Below, piece after piece: positions 10,640-22,241 of a DNA stretch of 64,000 nt. The position numbers and the translations under genes were made by a program. The notes below the pieces were generated by a model, which saw only the letters and a program-made list of their open reading frames with translations, had not been told where the DNA came from and made no database searches. Source of the stretch: Berberis thunbergii (lineage: Eukaryota; Streptophyta; Magnoliopsida; Ranunculales; Berberidaceae); contig QNQO01000515.1 in NCBI GenBank assembly GCA_003290165.1, positions 62,001-126,000 of the forward strand, read 5' to 3'. The stretch's first letter is position 1, and every line of letters begins with the position of its first letter.

Positions 10640-12080
10640 GGATTATGTAGATGTATTCCAGGAGATTCCTAGTCTAGCACCCAATAGATAAGTCAAATTT
10701 TGAATTGACTTGCTGCCAAGGGCAGCACCGATTTCGAAAGTTGCATATCAATTGGCTCCCAAGCAGTTGGATGAGAAGAAAGTCCAACTAGAGGAATTAC
10801 TCTAGAAGGGGTAAGAAATTTATCTCATATCTTTTTATTTATAATAGTTATATATATGTGCATAGTGGTGAGTAAATATATGGTTAATCCTTTGAGGTGT
10901 GTATACTTAGGTTTATTCGACCAAGTAATTCTCCATGGGGTGCACCTGCTATCTTTGTTTCTAAGAAGGATGGTACTTTGAGGATGTGTGTTAACTATAG
11001 AGAACTAAATAAGGTGGCCATAAAAAATAAGTACCCTCTTCCGCGGATAGACGATTTGTTAGATCAGTTGAAAGGGGCATTGTATTTTCACAATTGGATT
11101 TGAGGACTGGGTACCATCAGATGGGTGTTGAAGAGCAGAGCATACTCTGACGATGTTTCAGACTCGGTATGGGTTATATGAATTTTCGGTCACGCCCTTT
11201 GGATTGACCAATGTTTCTGCTTTCTTTATGGATTTGATGAACCGTATTTTTCGTGCGTACCTTGATAAATTTGTTATCATTTTCATTGATGATATTAAGG
11301 TATATTCTCAAAACATGGAGGACCATCGAGAGCATTGGAAAGTAGTGTTGCAGACTTTAAGAGATCACAAGTTGTATGCTAAATTTAGTAAGTGTCACTT
11401 TTGGGTGAAAGAGGTGAGATTTCTTGGGCATGTGATTTCTAACGAAGGGATAGCGGTCGATCCTGACAAAGTTGCAACAGTTAAAGATTGCAAACAACCC
11501 ACTAATGCCAGTGAAATTCAAAGTTTCTCAGGGTTGGCTGGATATTACAGGAGGTTTATTGAGAAATTTTTGTTGATTGCAGCACCTTTGACAAGTCTGA
11601 CCCAAAAGGATGTCAAGTTTATATGGACTAAAGACTATGAGACTGCATTTCAAGAGTTGAAGCAAAGGCTAACTACATTTCCAATTTTAATCATTCCCAC
11701 TTGTGGCGGGAAGTTAGTGGTGTTTACAGATGTTAGCAGAATAGGTTTGGGATGTGTTTTGATGCAAGATCAGAAAGTAGTTTCTTACGCTTCTAGGTAG
11801 TTAAAGAAACATAAGAGGCGATATGCTACGCAACAGTGGTTTTTGCTTTAAAAATATGGAGGCTTTATTTGTATGGAGAGAAATTTGAGTTGTATACTGA
11901 TCACAAAAGCTTAAAGTATCTATTGTCACAACAGGATTTAAACATGAGGCAGCAAAGGTGGATGGAATTTATTAGTAGTTATGATTTTGAAATCCTTTAC
12001 CATCCAGGCAAAGGGAATGTGGTGGCAGATGCCTTTAGCAGGCAACATAGTGTGTTGACCGCTCTTATGGTACAAGAATG
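10640..12080 (+). pseudogene. Element IV reverse transcriptase and RNase H
   Basis: RT blocks in order: [15 protein letters not shown] and the [10 protein letters not shown] block (about 10931-11010), a [10 protein letters not shown] block (about 11096-11125, in another frame), then FGLTN and FIDDI (near 11283-11300) in place of the usual YVDD box. RNase H follows (11480-12060), with an [12 protein letters not shown] block and ending in [10 protein letters not shown]. Breaks are at the T-run 11085-11088, near 11140, and at 11799 by a stop codon. A 100-bp intron-like insert lies at 10811-10910. Confidence 0.9.
10811..10910 (+). other. Intron-like GT-AG insert inside the Element IV RT gene
   Basis: 100 AT-rich bases beginning GTAAG and ending ACTTAG separate the two halves of a conserved RT segment. 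Removing exactly 10811-10910 joins AAGGG to GTTTATTCG, giving Lys-Gly-Phe-Ile, which is what the family has there, in frame. Confidence 0.6.
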
Positions 12081-12289
12081 AAGATTCTCGAGGTTATTGT
12101 AGCTCATGATGTTTTGACTATTCCGCATACTAGAGGAGCTTATGTTTGCAGTTTGATAGTGAAACCTACCCTGATTACTCGGGTCATTTCAGTGCAGCAC
12201 ACTGACCCATTCCTTATGAACAAAATGAATGATTTGATAGTTGATAGGTTGGATGACTGCCTTACTGATTGGTTAGTTGACATAGATGG

Positions 12290-13580
12290 AGGATTGCGAT
12301 TTCATGGTAGACTTTGCGTACCAGATATTCGGCATTAAAAAAGGAGATTATGGATGAGGCTCATCGTTCTAAATTTACTATTCATCCAGGGGCTATGAAG
12401 ATGTACCATGATTTGGTGGGAAGGCATGAAACGAAATGTTGGGGAATATGTCTCTTATTGTTTCACTTGTCAGCAAGTGAAAGTGGAACACCAAAGGTCG
12501 TCTGGTTTATTGTAGCCTCTAAAAATACCCATGTGGAAGTGGGAACACATTTCGATGGATTTTGTTGATGGTTTACCTAGATCTCGGAGGGGTAATGAGT
12601 CAATTTGGGTTATTGTTGATGGTTTATCCCCGTTGGTGCATCTCATAATACCGACAAGTTAGCTGTTATGTACATCCGAGAAGTGGTAAGGTTGCATGGT
12701 GTTCCTATTACCATTGTATCAGGTAGAGATCCATTGTTTACATCGACATTTTGGGGAAGTTTCCAACGTGCTATGGGTACTACCTTGGCTATGAGCATTG
12801 TGTATCATCCACAGACTGACGGGCAAACTGAGCGAGTAAATCAGATTTATTTGGCGATTGATTAATTTTTATGATTTTGCGAGCTTGCCTCATGAGTTTT
12901 GGTGGTAGTTGGGAGGATCATTTACCGTTGGTGGAGTTCTCGTACAATAATAGTTATCAATCGAGCATTGGCATGCCACCCTTTGAGGCTTTGTATGGTA
13001 GGCCATGTAGATCTCTTAGTTGTTGGGCAAAGGTAGGTTATACAGTATTGTTGGGACCATAGATTGTTAGAGAGATTGTAGGGAAGATTGAGATTATTCG
13101 GGTAAGGATAAAAAATGCTCAGAGTAGACAAAAAGTTATGCAGATCAAAAGCGAAAGAGTGTAGTGTTTGTGATTTAGTTTTTCTCAAGGTGTCTCTCAT
13201 GCGAGGTGTGATGAGATTTGGCAAGAAAGGGAAGTTGAACCCATGATATTGGGCCATTCGAGATTGTCGTATGTGTTGGTCACTTAGTTTACAAACTTGC
13301 ATTGCCGCCCAATTTGTCGACGATTCATGATGTCTTTCATGTTTTGATGCTGAGGAAATGTGTGAAAGACCCAACTTAGATTGTTCAACCTACCGCTATT
13401 GAACATAATGAGGATTTGACTTATATAGTTGGGCCGGTGATGATACTTGATCGTGACGTGAAACAACTACGACATAAGAAAGTCAACTTAGTCAAAGTTC
13501 AGTGGAGCGAAAAGGAGAACGATGTCACCTGGGAGTTGGAAAACAAAGTAAAGCAGATGCACCCAGAATTATTCGCCTAA
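12290..13580 (+). pseudogene. Element IV integrase with chromodomain-like C-terminus
   Basis: Integrase core fragments: WVIVDGLS near 12607, SGRDPLFTSTFW near 12720 where the family has S-D-R-D (the second catalytic Asp is Gly here), and HPQTDGQTERVNQ near 12810 with the catalytic Glu kept. The GKPR-like segment LYGRPCRSL is near 12990. The last about 60 codons (PVMILDRDVKQLR, then VKVQWSEKENDVTWE) resemble the chromodomain tail of Tekay elements, which directs integration to heterochromatin. It ends at TAA 13578-13580. Multiple frame breaks. Confidence 0.85.
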
Positions 13581-13629
13581 CCCTTATCCTACCGAATCTC
13601 AGGACAAGATTCTTTTAAGGTGTGTATAT

Positions 13630-13665
13630 TGTAATACCCGCCAAATCACTTATCAATATAATGTT
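13630..13665 (+). repeat. Element IV 3' LTR, first 36 bp
   Basis: Starts TGTAATACCCGCC, matching the 5' LTR start at 6642, and is interrupted after TATCAATATAATGTT by the poly-T end of the LINE. The LTR resumes at 17465. Confidence 0.9.
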
Positions 13666-13701
13666 TTTTTGAAAGCCAAGCATGGGGTGTTATATGGTTG
13701 G

Positions 13702-14097
13702 TTACATTCGTGCATATTGTCTACCCCTAGCATCATCAAATACAATTTTCTTAATATCTTCCGCAAAAGAACTTGGAATTATCTCAATAAACTCATTGTT
13801 AGGAAGTACCTTTGCCAGTTTATCCGATGCTTGGTTTGTTTCCCGCACTGGGTGTATGATCCTGCATCCCTCAAACTCTTTGAGTGCCTTCTTAATCCTT
13901 CTAGTATTGTGAATTGCTTCCCATGGAGGAGCTTTATTAGTAGTGAGATACTTAACAACAGTATTGGAGTCCATGCTAAATTCCACTCTCTGAAGGCCAT
14001 ATCTCTGTGCTAACTTGATACCCAGTTCAATCCCCTGAAGCTCATGAAGAAGGACTGTTTGTGCTCTTTGAATCCCTGCCCCAGCTACCACCACCAC
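13702..14097 (-). pseudogene. LINE RNase H domain (RVT_3 type)
   Basis: 131 codons on the minus strand: ELQGIELGIKLAQRYGLQRV, then FSMDSNTVVKYL and ETNQASDKLAKV. The Glu of ELQG, the Asp of MDSN and a late Asp match the catalytic set of plant RVT_3 RNase H. It lies at the 3' end of the LINE, next to the A-tail. Confidence 0.85.
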
Positions 14098-14190
14098 TCC
14101 ATAATGGTTCCTGATTAGTGCTCCATAACCTCCTCTAGTTCCTGTCAGTGATCCATCCGAATTAACCTTAAACCATCCTTGTCTAGGCCG

Positions 14191-14613
14191 CTACCATGCA
14201 TGCAAAGAGGGTGTACAAAAATTGAATTGCACTTGAACTCTCCATTTGTCAAAGAGCCTCCTATTATAAACATTATCTTCTACTTGGAAGTCCAGGACTG
14301 AAACTCGAAGCCTGACATCTTCTATGATCTTGGTCACCAATTCAGTAGCTTCTCTAACCTTGGATTGGAAAAATCTGCAATTCCTTTCTGTCCATATATG
14401 ATATGTAGTTGCATTTAGAGCAAGCCTTCTTGACACACTGATAGGGGAATTGCCAGAGAACTTTTTCTCACACCATCTCCACTCAGCATCCCAGTCCATT
14501 GGTTGGTGTTTATAGCCTAACTGGTGAAGGATTTTTGTCCATATAAATCCAGAGTACCTACACTTGAAGAAGATGTGCGCTTCACACTCCGGTTCATCTG
14601 CATAGTGGGGCAA
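14191..14613 (-). pseudogene. LINE zinc-binding region downstream of RT
   Basis: ECEAHIFFKCRYSGFIW on the minus strand fits the C..H.F..C pattern of the zf-RVT region found between RT and RNase H in plant LINEs. A tryptophan-rich linker follows. About 700 bases between it and the RT (14762-15220) hold more LINE coding sequence in mixed frames. Confidence 0.75.
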
Positions 14614-15391
14614 ATCGAGTGATCAATGACTCCCTATTTCAGTAGTTTGTCTTGTGTCTTGAGTGCCTTGTGTAGTACTAACCAAGTGGTGAAGCTCTGT
14701 CTGGGAATTCTTCCTGTGAACCACACAAGTTTATACCATGATATTGATTGTGATATGTGCCTTATTGAGTGGTATGCACTCTTGTTTGAAAACTCCCCAT
14801 CCAGGTGACGACATCTCTATGTTTTGTGTCGAGTTCCACCAGTCCATGGTCTTCACGGATGTCAGCAATGTTCATTCTCTCTTGCCTGTTGGTGTCCCAT
14901 CTGTCATTCTGAATGAATGTACTAACCTTTGCATTGCGGTGAAGTGAGGAGTGGTAAGTTAGATGTTGAGGGAACCTGTTTAGTAGAATACCCTGAGGGT
15001 GCCATGGATCTTTCCATAGCATAGTGTCCTTTCCATCACTTATTGAATGAACCATAAGTAAGCTAGCCTGATCCCTGCACTTTAGTATATTGCACCAGCA
15101 CCAAGAGGATTCATTCGGAGTGTCCATAGTCCAGAAGTTTTTGTCTTTGATTATATTGAACTTAGTCCACTGCACCAACAGATTGTCATTATTCGATACT
15201 ATGTTCATACTATGCACCAAGAGGATTCATCATTTCTGCCTTATTTGATGTTTCAATGCATCTGATGCCCAGGCCTCCTCCAGTATAAGGACTGCAAATA
15301 CGTTGCCATGTAACCATTGGCTTCTTTATGTAATTCTATGATCTTGACCATAAAAGTTCCTCATTATTGTTGTTATGTCCTCTTGTACGGT

Positions 15392-16904
15392 CTAGTAAAC
15401 ATGGAAACTATTCAGAACTGCCTTAATGAGGGTAGCCATGCCTGCATATGAGAGAGTTTTGTTCTTCCATGATTGTACTCTTTTCTTGACTCTGTCTATC
15501 AGTGGGAGGCATTGGTTATAGTCCAAGCGGGAAGAGATGAGAGGGAGACCCAAGTACTTCACAGGAAGGACTTCTAGTTTGAAATCAAGACAACTAGTTA
15601 TCATCTGAAGTTCTGCACTAGGCACCCCAACTGCAAACAAGCTCCTTTTGGAGCAGTTAATGGCAAGCCCATAGCATAATCTAAAAGTTGTTAGAGCTTG
15701 GGATAGTGCCATTGCAAACCTGGTACTGCCTTGAAGAATGAAATTAAATCATCAGCAAAACATAGATGTGTAATCTGTGGGTTTGTACACTTCGGGTGCA
15801 GCCCATACTCTCCATCTGTCACCTTGTTTTTTAGTATTAACTGTAGGACTTCCATGACCAAGACAAGCAAGTATGGTGACATCGGGCACCCTTGTCGTAT
15901 GCCTCTCTCGGCCTTGATGAAACCTTTGGGATAGCCATTAAGTGAGATGGAAAATCTAGGTGTAGTGATGCAAGCTTTCACCTGTCTTTGAACAAGTCGG
16001 AAAATGCAGTTTTTTTCATGACATGTTCAATTGTCTCCCATCTGACCGCATCATAGGCCTTTGTAAGGTCAATCTTTGCAGCATATCTAGGAGCTCCCTT
16101 ATCTCTGTGATAGTTTCTGACTAACTCATGAGCTAACATCACATTGTCATGGATGTACCTACCTCTTATGAATGCTGACTGATCCGAGCTGACAAGCCTG
16201 TGAATCACTTTCTTCATCCTATTGGTCATGATCTTAGTCATGCATTTGTACAAGACATTGCAACATGATATCGGCCTGAAATCATCCAAATAAGAAGCGG
16301 TTAGTAATCTTTGGGACCAAAGTTATGCAAGTAGCATTTACCTCCCCAAGGAGCTTCCTATTTATGAAAAATTTTGTACTGCCCTTGTGAAGTCATTGCC
16401 TATGACCCTCCAAGTCGTTTTGAAGAAAAATGAGGAGAAGCCATCCTGGCCAGGGGCCTTGTCTGAGCCTATGGAAGCAAATGCTTCAGTGATTTCATTC
16501 CTAGTCACCTCTTAAACCGGTTCCAAAGCCTCCACTATATTTATTGTTCGTTCGGGTTGCAGATTATCTATGATTGCAGGGTCATATGCACTCCGATCTC
16601 CAGCAAAAATCTCTTCAAAATACTTAATGCATTCATTCTCTATGTCCTTCATATCTTCTAGTTTTTCATTATGAGAGTTGTAGAGTACCAGTATCTTGTT
16701 TTTTGATCTCGTTTCACGCAAATGCTGGTGGAAGTATCTAACATTTTCATCTCCTGATAACATGTGCTTAGCTTTAGCTTTTTGTATCACTTCTGAATCT
16801 GCATTGCGGGCTACTATTGCATACTTCTTGACTGCCAATTTTTCAGTGTTTACTAGTGTAGGATTAAGAGGGTCTAGCTGAAGTGAGCTTTGTGATGTCT
16901 CCAT
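15392..16904 (-). pseudogene. LINE reverse transcriptase
   Basis: Minus-strand blocks: a thumb-side linker (16904-16512), FRPISCCNVLYKCMTKIM and SAFIRGRYIHDNVMLAHE (16289-15978), KIDLTKAYDAVRWE, GIRQGCPMSPYL, then HLCFADDLISFF carrying the F-A-D-D active site (15981-15691), and CSKRSLFAVGV with KYLGLPLISSR (15712-15392). These are the ordered motifs of non-LTR RT. The frame between the second and third pieces is broken at 15981 by what looks like one missing G. All catalytic Asp residues are visible. Confidence 0.9.
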
Positions 16905-17099
16905 GAATTGTCTGGCTGCAATGACTCCACTCCCGGCATTGACAAAGTTGTTTTTTCTCCACTCCGTCAGTTGCTTTTTTAACCCTTTTTAGTTTTTGCA
17001 CAAAGCAATAGGTCGCATTATCCCTTACTGTCTGACCCCATGCACCTTGTACCACGTCCATGTAGCCCTTTTCATGCACCCAGTAGTTGTAAAATTTGA

Positions 17100-17429
17100 A
17101 TGGAATGGGCCCTGGATTCTTATGCTCATAAATGGTTAGAACTACTAGGGAGTGGTCTGAAACCCCTGGGTTAGAAAGTCCACCTCAGAGTTAGGCATGT
17201 TTATTAACCATTTCTGGTTGATCATTACCCTATCAAGTTTAAACATGACGCGATTCTCACCATTTTGTTTGTTGCTCCATGTTAAGAAGCATCCCTTATA
17301 TTGACAGTCAAAAAGGCTTGACTTCATTGCACATTTAGCAAAGTCTATGAATTGTCCAAGTCTTATCTCCTCGCCTCCTATTCTTTCCTGTGAGTTTAAT
17401 ATCAATATAATGTTACTATCATATCTCAT
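17100..17429 (-). pseudogene. LINE endonuclease, C-terminal part
   Basis: Minus-strand reading gives GCFLTWSNKQNGENRVMFKL and DRVMINQKW, the conserved end of AP-type endonucleases, followed after a one-base frame break at the C-run 17163-17166 by GVSDHSLVVL, the Ser-Asp-His catalytic signature. The N-terminal two thirds are absent because the LINE is truncated. Confidence 0.8.
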
Positions 17430-17471
17430 CGCCTCCTATTCTTTCCTCCTATCAATATAATGTTACTATCT
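17364..17471. repeat. Short imperfect tandem duplication at the LINE 5' junction
   Basis: TCGCCTCCTATTCTTTCCT followed by the target sequence ATCAATATAATGTTACTATC occurs twice, at about 17364-17421 and 17422-17471. The second copy joins the resumed LTR. Confidence 0.75.
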
Positions 17472-19659
17472 TAGTAATTAAAAATATTTATTTATTGGCA
17501 ATATTTATTAATTGGTAATAGTTACAAACATTTATATATTTTATGATTTTAATTTAGGACCTAGGTTTAGGTTGGTGGTGGGTAAAAGAGGAGTGGTGGT
17601 TGTGTTTAGCTAAAGAAAACCCTAATTAAAAACTCATTTGAAAAAAACCCTAGCCTCATTTTCTCTTTGGATACACACAGAAGAAAAGGAAAAAAAAACT
17701 TACGTAGAAAAAAAAAGGGAGGCGATAAAGGAAGAATTTATGCTCAAACTTTGGGATCTTCGCAAAAACAATGAGTTAAACTCTATTGTATACTCCACTT
17801 TTGATTTTGATTGCTCCTCCATCTCTATTTTTTTTTATAATTGTTGTTGTTTTAGTATTATAATTTATGATGTACTTTTTTTTACAAGTCCTAATAATTA
17901 GTGTATAGAAATATGTTGCACGTAAAATAACACATGCATAAAAGTGGAGTTTGGGTGGATTGATATTGTCAGTAAGGAAGGTAAATGTTGTAGGTATCTT
18001 AATGGTGAGAAGTTTGGGTTGATAAATTCATAAAGAACATTTTTTTTATCAAATGAGTTGATTGATTCATACAGAAATCAAATGGGTTGGTAAGGGGCCC
18101 ACTCCCTTTGATGATAACTAAAAGGGGTGATTTCAAACAAAAAAAAAGGATCTCTGTAGAAAAAAAAGTTATTGTGATGTAAAACAAAGAAAAGCTATTT
18201 GTGATGTTGATCTCGATAAGAAAAAAAAGTTATTATGATGTTGATCTCTGTGAGAAAAAAAAATGTGATGTTGACACAAATCAAATTGGTGGGGTCCATA
18301 AGGGTTAAAAAAAAGAATTAATATAATATACTAATTGGTATTCTCTTGTCAGTATGAGAAAGCACATTTGGATGTTTTTTGGGAAAGCACATTGGGATTT
18401 AAGGCCAAATTTTGAATTTGCCTTTTTTGAGTGAAAAATATAGTTTGAGGAAAAGCTTCCACTTCACATAGTATTATTATACCACACGGAGTCATGGTGT
18501 TATTTTAATTGCTTAAAATATCCAGAATCATAGTGTTATTAAAAATGGTAATGGTTATTTACATTTTTATTGTTATTGTTGCATGTGGGGTATGTAACGT
18601 ATTGTTATTCACATGGTGTATTGTACCGATTCGCATGTTGCTATTCATGGTGTTAGTATTCAAACTGTTTTTTTTTCTTTTATATAAATATTTAGAAACG
18701 CTCTTTTCCGCAACTCCGAAAAAAGAAAAAAATAATTATTTTGTATACAGACTTGCTTGTATACGTGTGATATAATTTTGGGTATGCATACTTTCTTGCA
18801 TATCGGTACACCATTCCATGTGAATTCGGTAGTACGTGTAGTATTTAGGAAATACTTGCCAGATGTCAAACTTCGGGTGAGATGACATGACACTCGATGT
18901 GGCACCCCACTTGGGTCATATACGCTCCGAGTCGCTTTGATGGCAAGGGAGGCACACTCGGGTGAGGTTTGTTCAGCACAAGAAGAGAGTGTGATTATGG
19001 AAAAGAAACTAAGAATTAGGAAAATAATGAAAACCTTGAATTGATCATAACATGAAAATGTGCATGGATTATTTTAGCATGTATTAGGTTAGCCTTGAAG
19101 GAAGAAACTAACTGCTAATTCGATTCTCGAATTGGATTTACCTATCTTCCTTAAGGCGAGATGCATATTTTTTTGGATTTTTAATTGTCTAGTTTTGACA
19201 TAGTTAGTAAGTTTGCTCACACCAATATTAATATACTAGCCCGAATTTTGTATTGTTTTGCAAATTTGGGTGCGTTCTTAATGAGCGTAGCCCCCAGAGA
19301 CTTATCAGGGTTAATTAGAGCGCAAAGGTGGTATTAGCTGCGTGGCGATAGCTGAGGATTCGACATGTTTTGTTTGATTTTGAGTTTATTGATTTTCCTA
19401 GGTAATCAGATGTAGGGATTAGTTATTAATGCTCAGATGTTTGAGTCAAAGATTTATTTGGGGATTGATTAATGTAATTTTTATGATTTATATTGTGGCT
19501 TGGGTTTATAATTGTGGACCTCATTTTCAGAGGAAGAATTTTGAGGAAGGTTATTATTTTATTTATTGCCTCATGACTGTACCATTTAATTTGTTCCTAT
19601 CGTGCCTTGGTTTTTGGACAATCTATTAATTTATGTTGTTTAAAAATTGGGACGTGACA
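17465..19659 (+). repeat. Element IV 3' LTR, remainder
   Basis: Continues the LTR from ACTATCTTAG to the terminal GACGTGACA at 19659, co-linear with 6675-8899. It is followed directly by the ATCGG target copy. The short ORFs in it mirror those of the 5' LTR and are not genes. Confidence 0.9.
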
Positions 19660-21154
19660 ATCGGCTTCCAGGGTGGAGGCTGAACTGTCTGGTTGGGAGA
19701 GGGACCACCTGCGATTAGTAGAGGTTGAAGATGCATCGAATCTTAGTGTCGCACAAGTAGAAGCTCTGAGAAATAAGTTGATGCTAGCTGCTATGGCGGC
19801 TCTGAGACCGTTCTGTTAGAGGGTCTTGATAAGGATTCGCCTGAGGTACTAGATTCCAATCGTTCCACTGGTGGGTTGTTTGATAGTGGCTGTGGTGACA
19901 TAGGCCAAAATTTTCATTGTCCGCATTGTTCCACATCTCGTTTTACGTCACATCCCAGGGTAATGGAGTGTCCGTTGGACAACTCGCTTCCTTCCCTTCC
20001 TTCAGATTTCGCTAAGCCGTCTCGCAATAAAGGGTCGACTACTGGTGACAAAGGCAAGGTTGCGGATGAGGACCTGGGAGCAGTGGCGACTACGAAGGGT
20101 GTTGCTAGCATAATTCCTCATCCCGGAGATCTCCATCCGGATGAGCGGATAAGTCTATTTGCCTCGAACGTAGTGAATATGAGCAATCGGGCCTTGCACC
20201 AGGAAGTTGATGTGGATTATACTTCGATGAAGCATATAACTAGGTGTCATAGCTGACTGATGGATCACACTCCAAAACTCGAGGAGGGTACGCTAGAATG
20301 GAGTATGGATAAGGGTTTAAAGTACCTTATGTTGGGAATGTCTTACTTGAGCCAGGTGGCGGTTGCTGGGATGGATGTTTAGGCCACTCGTGAGAGGGTG
20401 CATACCATGGAGCGTGTCTTCTCGAACATCCAGAAGTTACATTTTGAAACACTTTTTTAAATTGAGCTGCTGAGGAAGTCAGCTGAGGAGAAGAGGCTGA
20501 AACAGTCGGCCATTGTTGCAAAGGCTCAGAGGGTTCGTCTAGAATCCCTTGAGTCTGACTTAGCATAGGCGGTGTTCACGAGGGACAGATTCAAACAAGA
20601 GTTGGATCTGACCCGCCGTGATCTGGAGGTTGCGCAGGAAGCTGCGGCTGAAACGCGTTCTGAATTTATGTATCTCGCTGAGGAGACAACAGTTAGAATC
20701 CAATGTGGAGTTCAATACTCAGGAGGCAAGGAAGGCCAAAGACCAACTTTAATTGGAGCAACATGAGCTCAGTACTGTAAATAGCAGTCTGACTACGGAG
20801 CAATCTCAGGTCGATGCGTTGACAAGTAAGCTGGAGTTGTTGGAGTGTGAACTTGCTGAAGTGAAGGCGCATGAGGAAAAGCTTCTCCATGAAAAAGGAA
20901 AATGTGAAATCTGCTGGGTTGTACACTGTGGATTGGAGCTGTTTGCGCTAATGAATGAAGAGCATTCGGAATGGGACCTTGATCTCTATAAGAAAATACC
21001 ATATGTAGACTTATTAGTGGTTTCTACGCCATCAGATGAAGAGGGTGATCCAGATCATGATACTCAAATTGCGACACGTACGCACGCAACTCATGTTCCC
21101 CCCTCCGTTAAGCTTAGCTCTTCTATTTCTATACCCTCTTCTGATGAGGAATAG
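19660..21154 (+). pseudogene. Antisense ORF of Element III, coiled-coil C-terminal part
   Basis: Continues the ORF broken at 6641. It opens with SASRVEAELSGWERDHLRL, a charged heptad-rich stretch, then a low-complexity linker, then the main coiled coil (about 20440-20900). It ends with a GLELFALMNEEHSEWDL block and an acidic tail (PSSDEE, stop at 21152-21154). Matches the Element II copy at 448-1320 nearly block for block. Frames change at about 19815, 20255, 20455 and 20700. Function unknown. Confidence 0.6.
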
Positions 21155-21640
21155 ATTTTGTACACTTGTACCCATTTTATGCTCAGTTCTTATATTGCGT
21201 GCTTTTCGTTTCACATTGTCATTTTACTTTGGCATAAGCTGGTCTGGTCAATAGGAAGTCGAATAGTCTGTCTGCTGTTGAGAGTTTGACCATTTGTGTT
21301 GCAAGATATTCGAAGTCACTGTTGCTTAGTTACATCCAATAGTGAGCGTTTCGCAAATGGTTTAGAAGTGGGCCATGCTATCCAACTGTAGCTCGTCCTT
21401 AAGGTAAGGCACTAGGGGCTTGTCTCGCCTACCTAACTATCAGTCGCGATTAGCTGGCATGAGTGAACTATTACAATCGAGCACATGCATTGTCTTTGAG
21501 GTAGAACGTTTGTCCAAAATCAGGTTTTGCAAGCTCGAACTGACATTCCATGTAGCACTCGTTCATGTGTTGGCGGGACTATTATGGGTCGGCATGAACG
21601 ACCTTTGCTGATAATAGAATGCCAGCCCGTGTGAGCATGA
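21155..21640. other. Element III spacer after antisense ORF
   Basis: Related to 1321-1850 in Element II (shared TGTTGAGAG and CGTGAG-type wording). No coding signal recognised. Confidence 0.4.
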
Positions 21641-22241
21641 AGATGATGCCTAAGTTATGATTTATCTCTGTGACTGTTGTTTCGAAAGAGAGTGGTGGTT
21701 GTGTGACGAGTTGTCTAGGGCTCCCACCTTTTGAACCATCTATATTCGAGGAGAGTGGACTACAGGTTCGGGGAGCGTGGATTTGGCAATCATTGTCTAT
21801 TGGTGAGTAATGATCCCATGGCGAGTCGTCGACATCAGTTCGAGACTGACTAGGCTCCCACCTTTCAAACCATCTACACCGCAAATAGTGGGCTACAAGT
21901 TTGAGACGAAGGGATTCGACGACTATGGTTTGTAGAAGAGCAATGGTCCCGTGGCAAGTAATCTTAATCAGTTCTGGACTGACTAGGCTCCCACCTTCCA
22001 AACCATCTACACCCGCGCAGTGGGGGCTACAAGTCAGGGAGTTTTCGGTGATCATGGTCTTTAGAATAGTAGTGATCCCGTGGCAAGCTGTCGGAATAAG
22101 TTCGGGAAATGACTAGGCTCTCACCTTCAAAACCATCTACACCCGTGCAATAGGGGCTATAAGTTTGGGGTTGGTAATTTGGTGACCATGGTCTGTAAAT
22201 AAGCAATGGCCCTGTGGCGAACCATAGACATCAGTCGAAAC

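Larger units (their letters stand above)
13666..17449 (-). mobile_element. Element V: L1-type LINE, 5'-truncated, antisense in the Element IV LTR
   Basis: A minus-strand retroposon whose A-tail shows as a short T-run at 13664-13670. The target duplication TATCAATATAATGTT is at 13651-13665 and again at 17450-17464. In element order it has an endonuclease C-terminus (17429-17100), reverse transcriptase (about 16900-15390), a zinc-binding zf-RVT-type region (about 14613-14500) and an RNase H domain (14097-13702), the layout of plant L1 LINEs with RNase H. ORF1 and the start of the endonuclease are missing, as usual for truncated LINE insertions. The 5' junction carries a local duplication (17364-17471). 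Confidence 0.88.
6642..19659 (+). mobile_element. Element IV: Ty3/gypsy chromovirus, Tekay/Del-like, with nested LINE
   Basis: Long LTRs (about 2.25 kb) begin TGTAAT and end TGACA. The target duplication ATCGG is exact at 6637-6641 and 19660-19664. After the 5' LTR comes a GTATCAGAGC primer site of the initiator tRNA-Met type. Order is gag, zinc knuckle, protease, RT, RNase H, integrase, and a C-terminal chromodomain-like block ending at 13580. That order, the primer type and the LTR length fit the Tekay/Del clade. The 3' LTR is split by Element V. Coding sequence is broken by stops and frameshifts, so the copy is dead as read. It sits in the antisense ORF of Element III. Confidence 0.9.
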
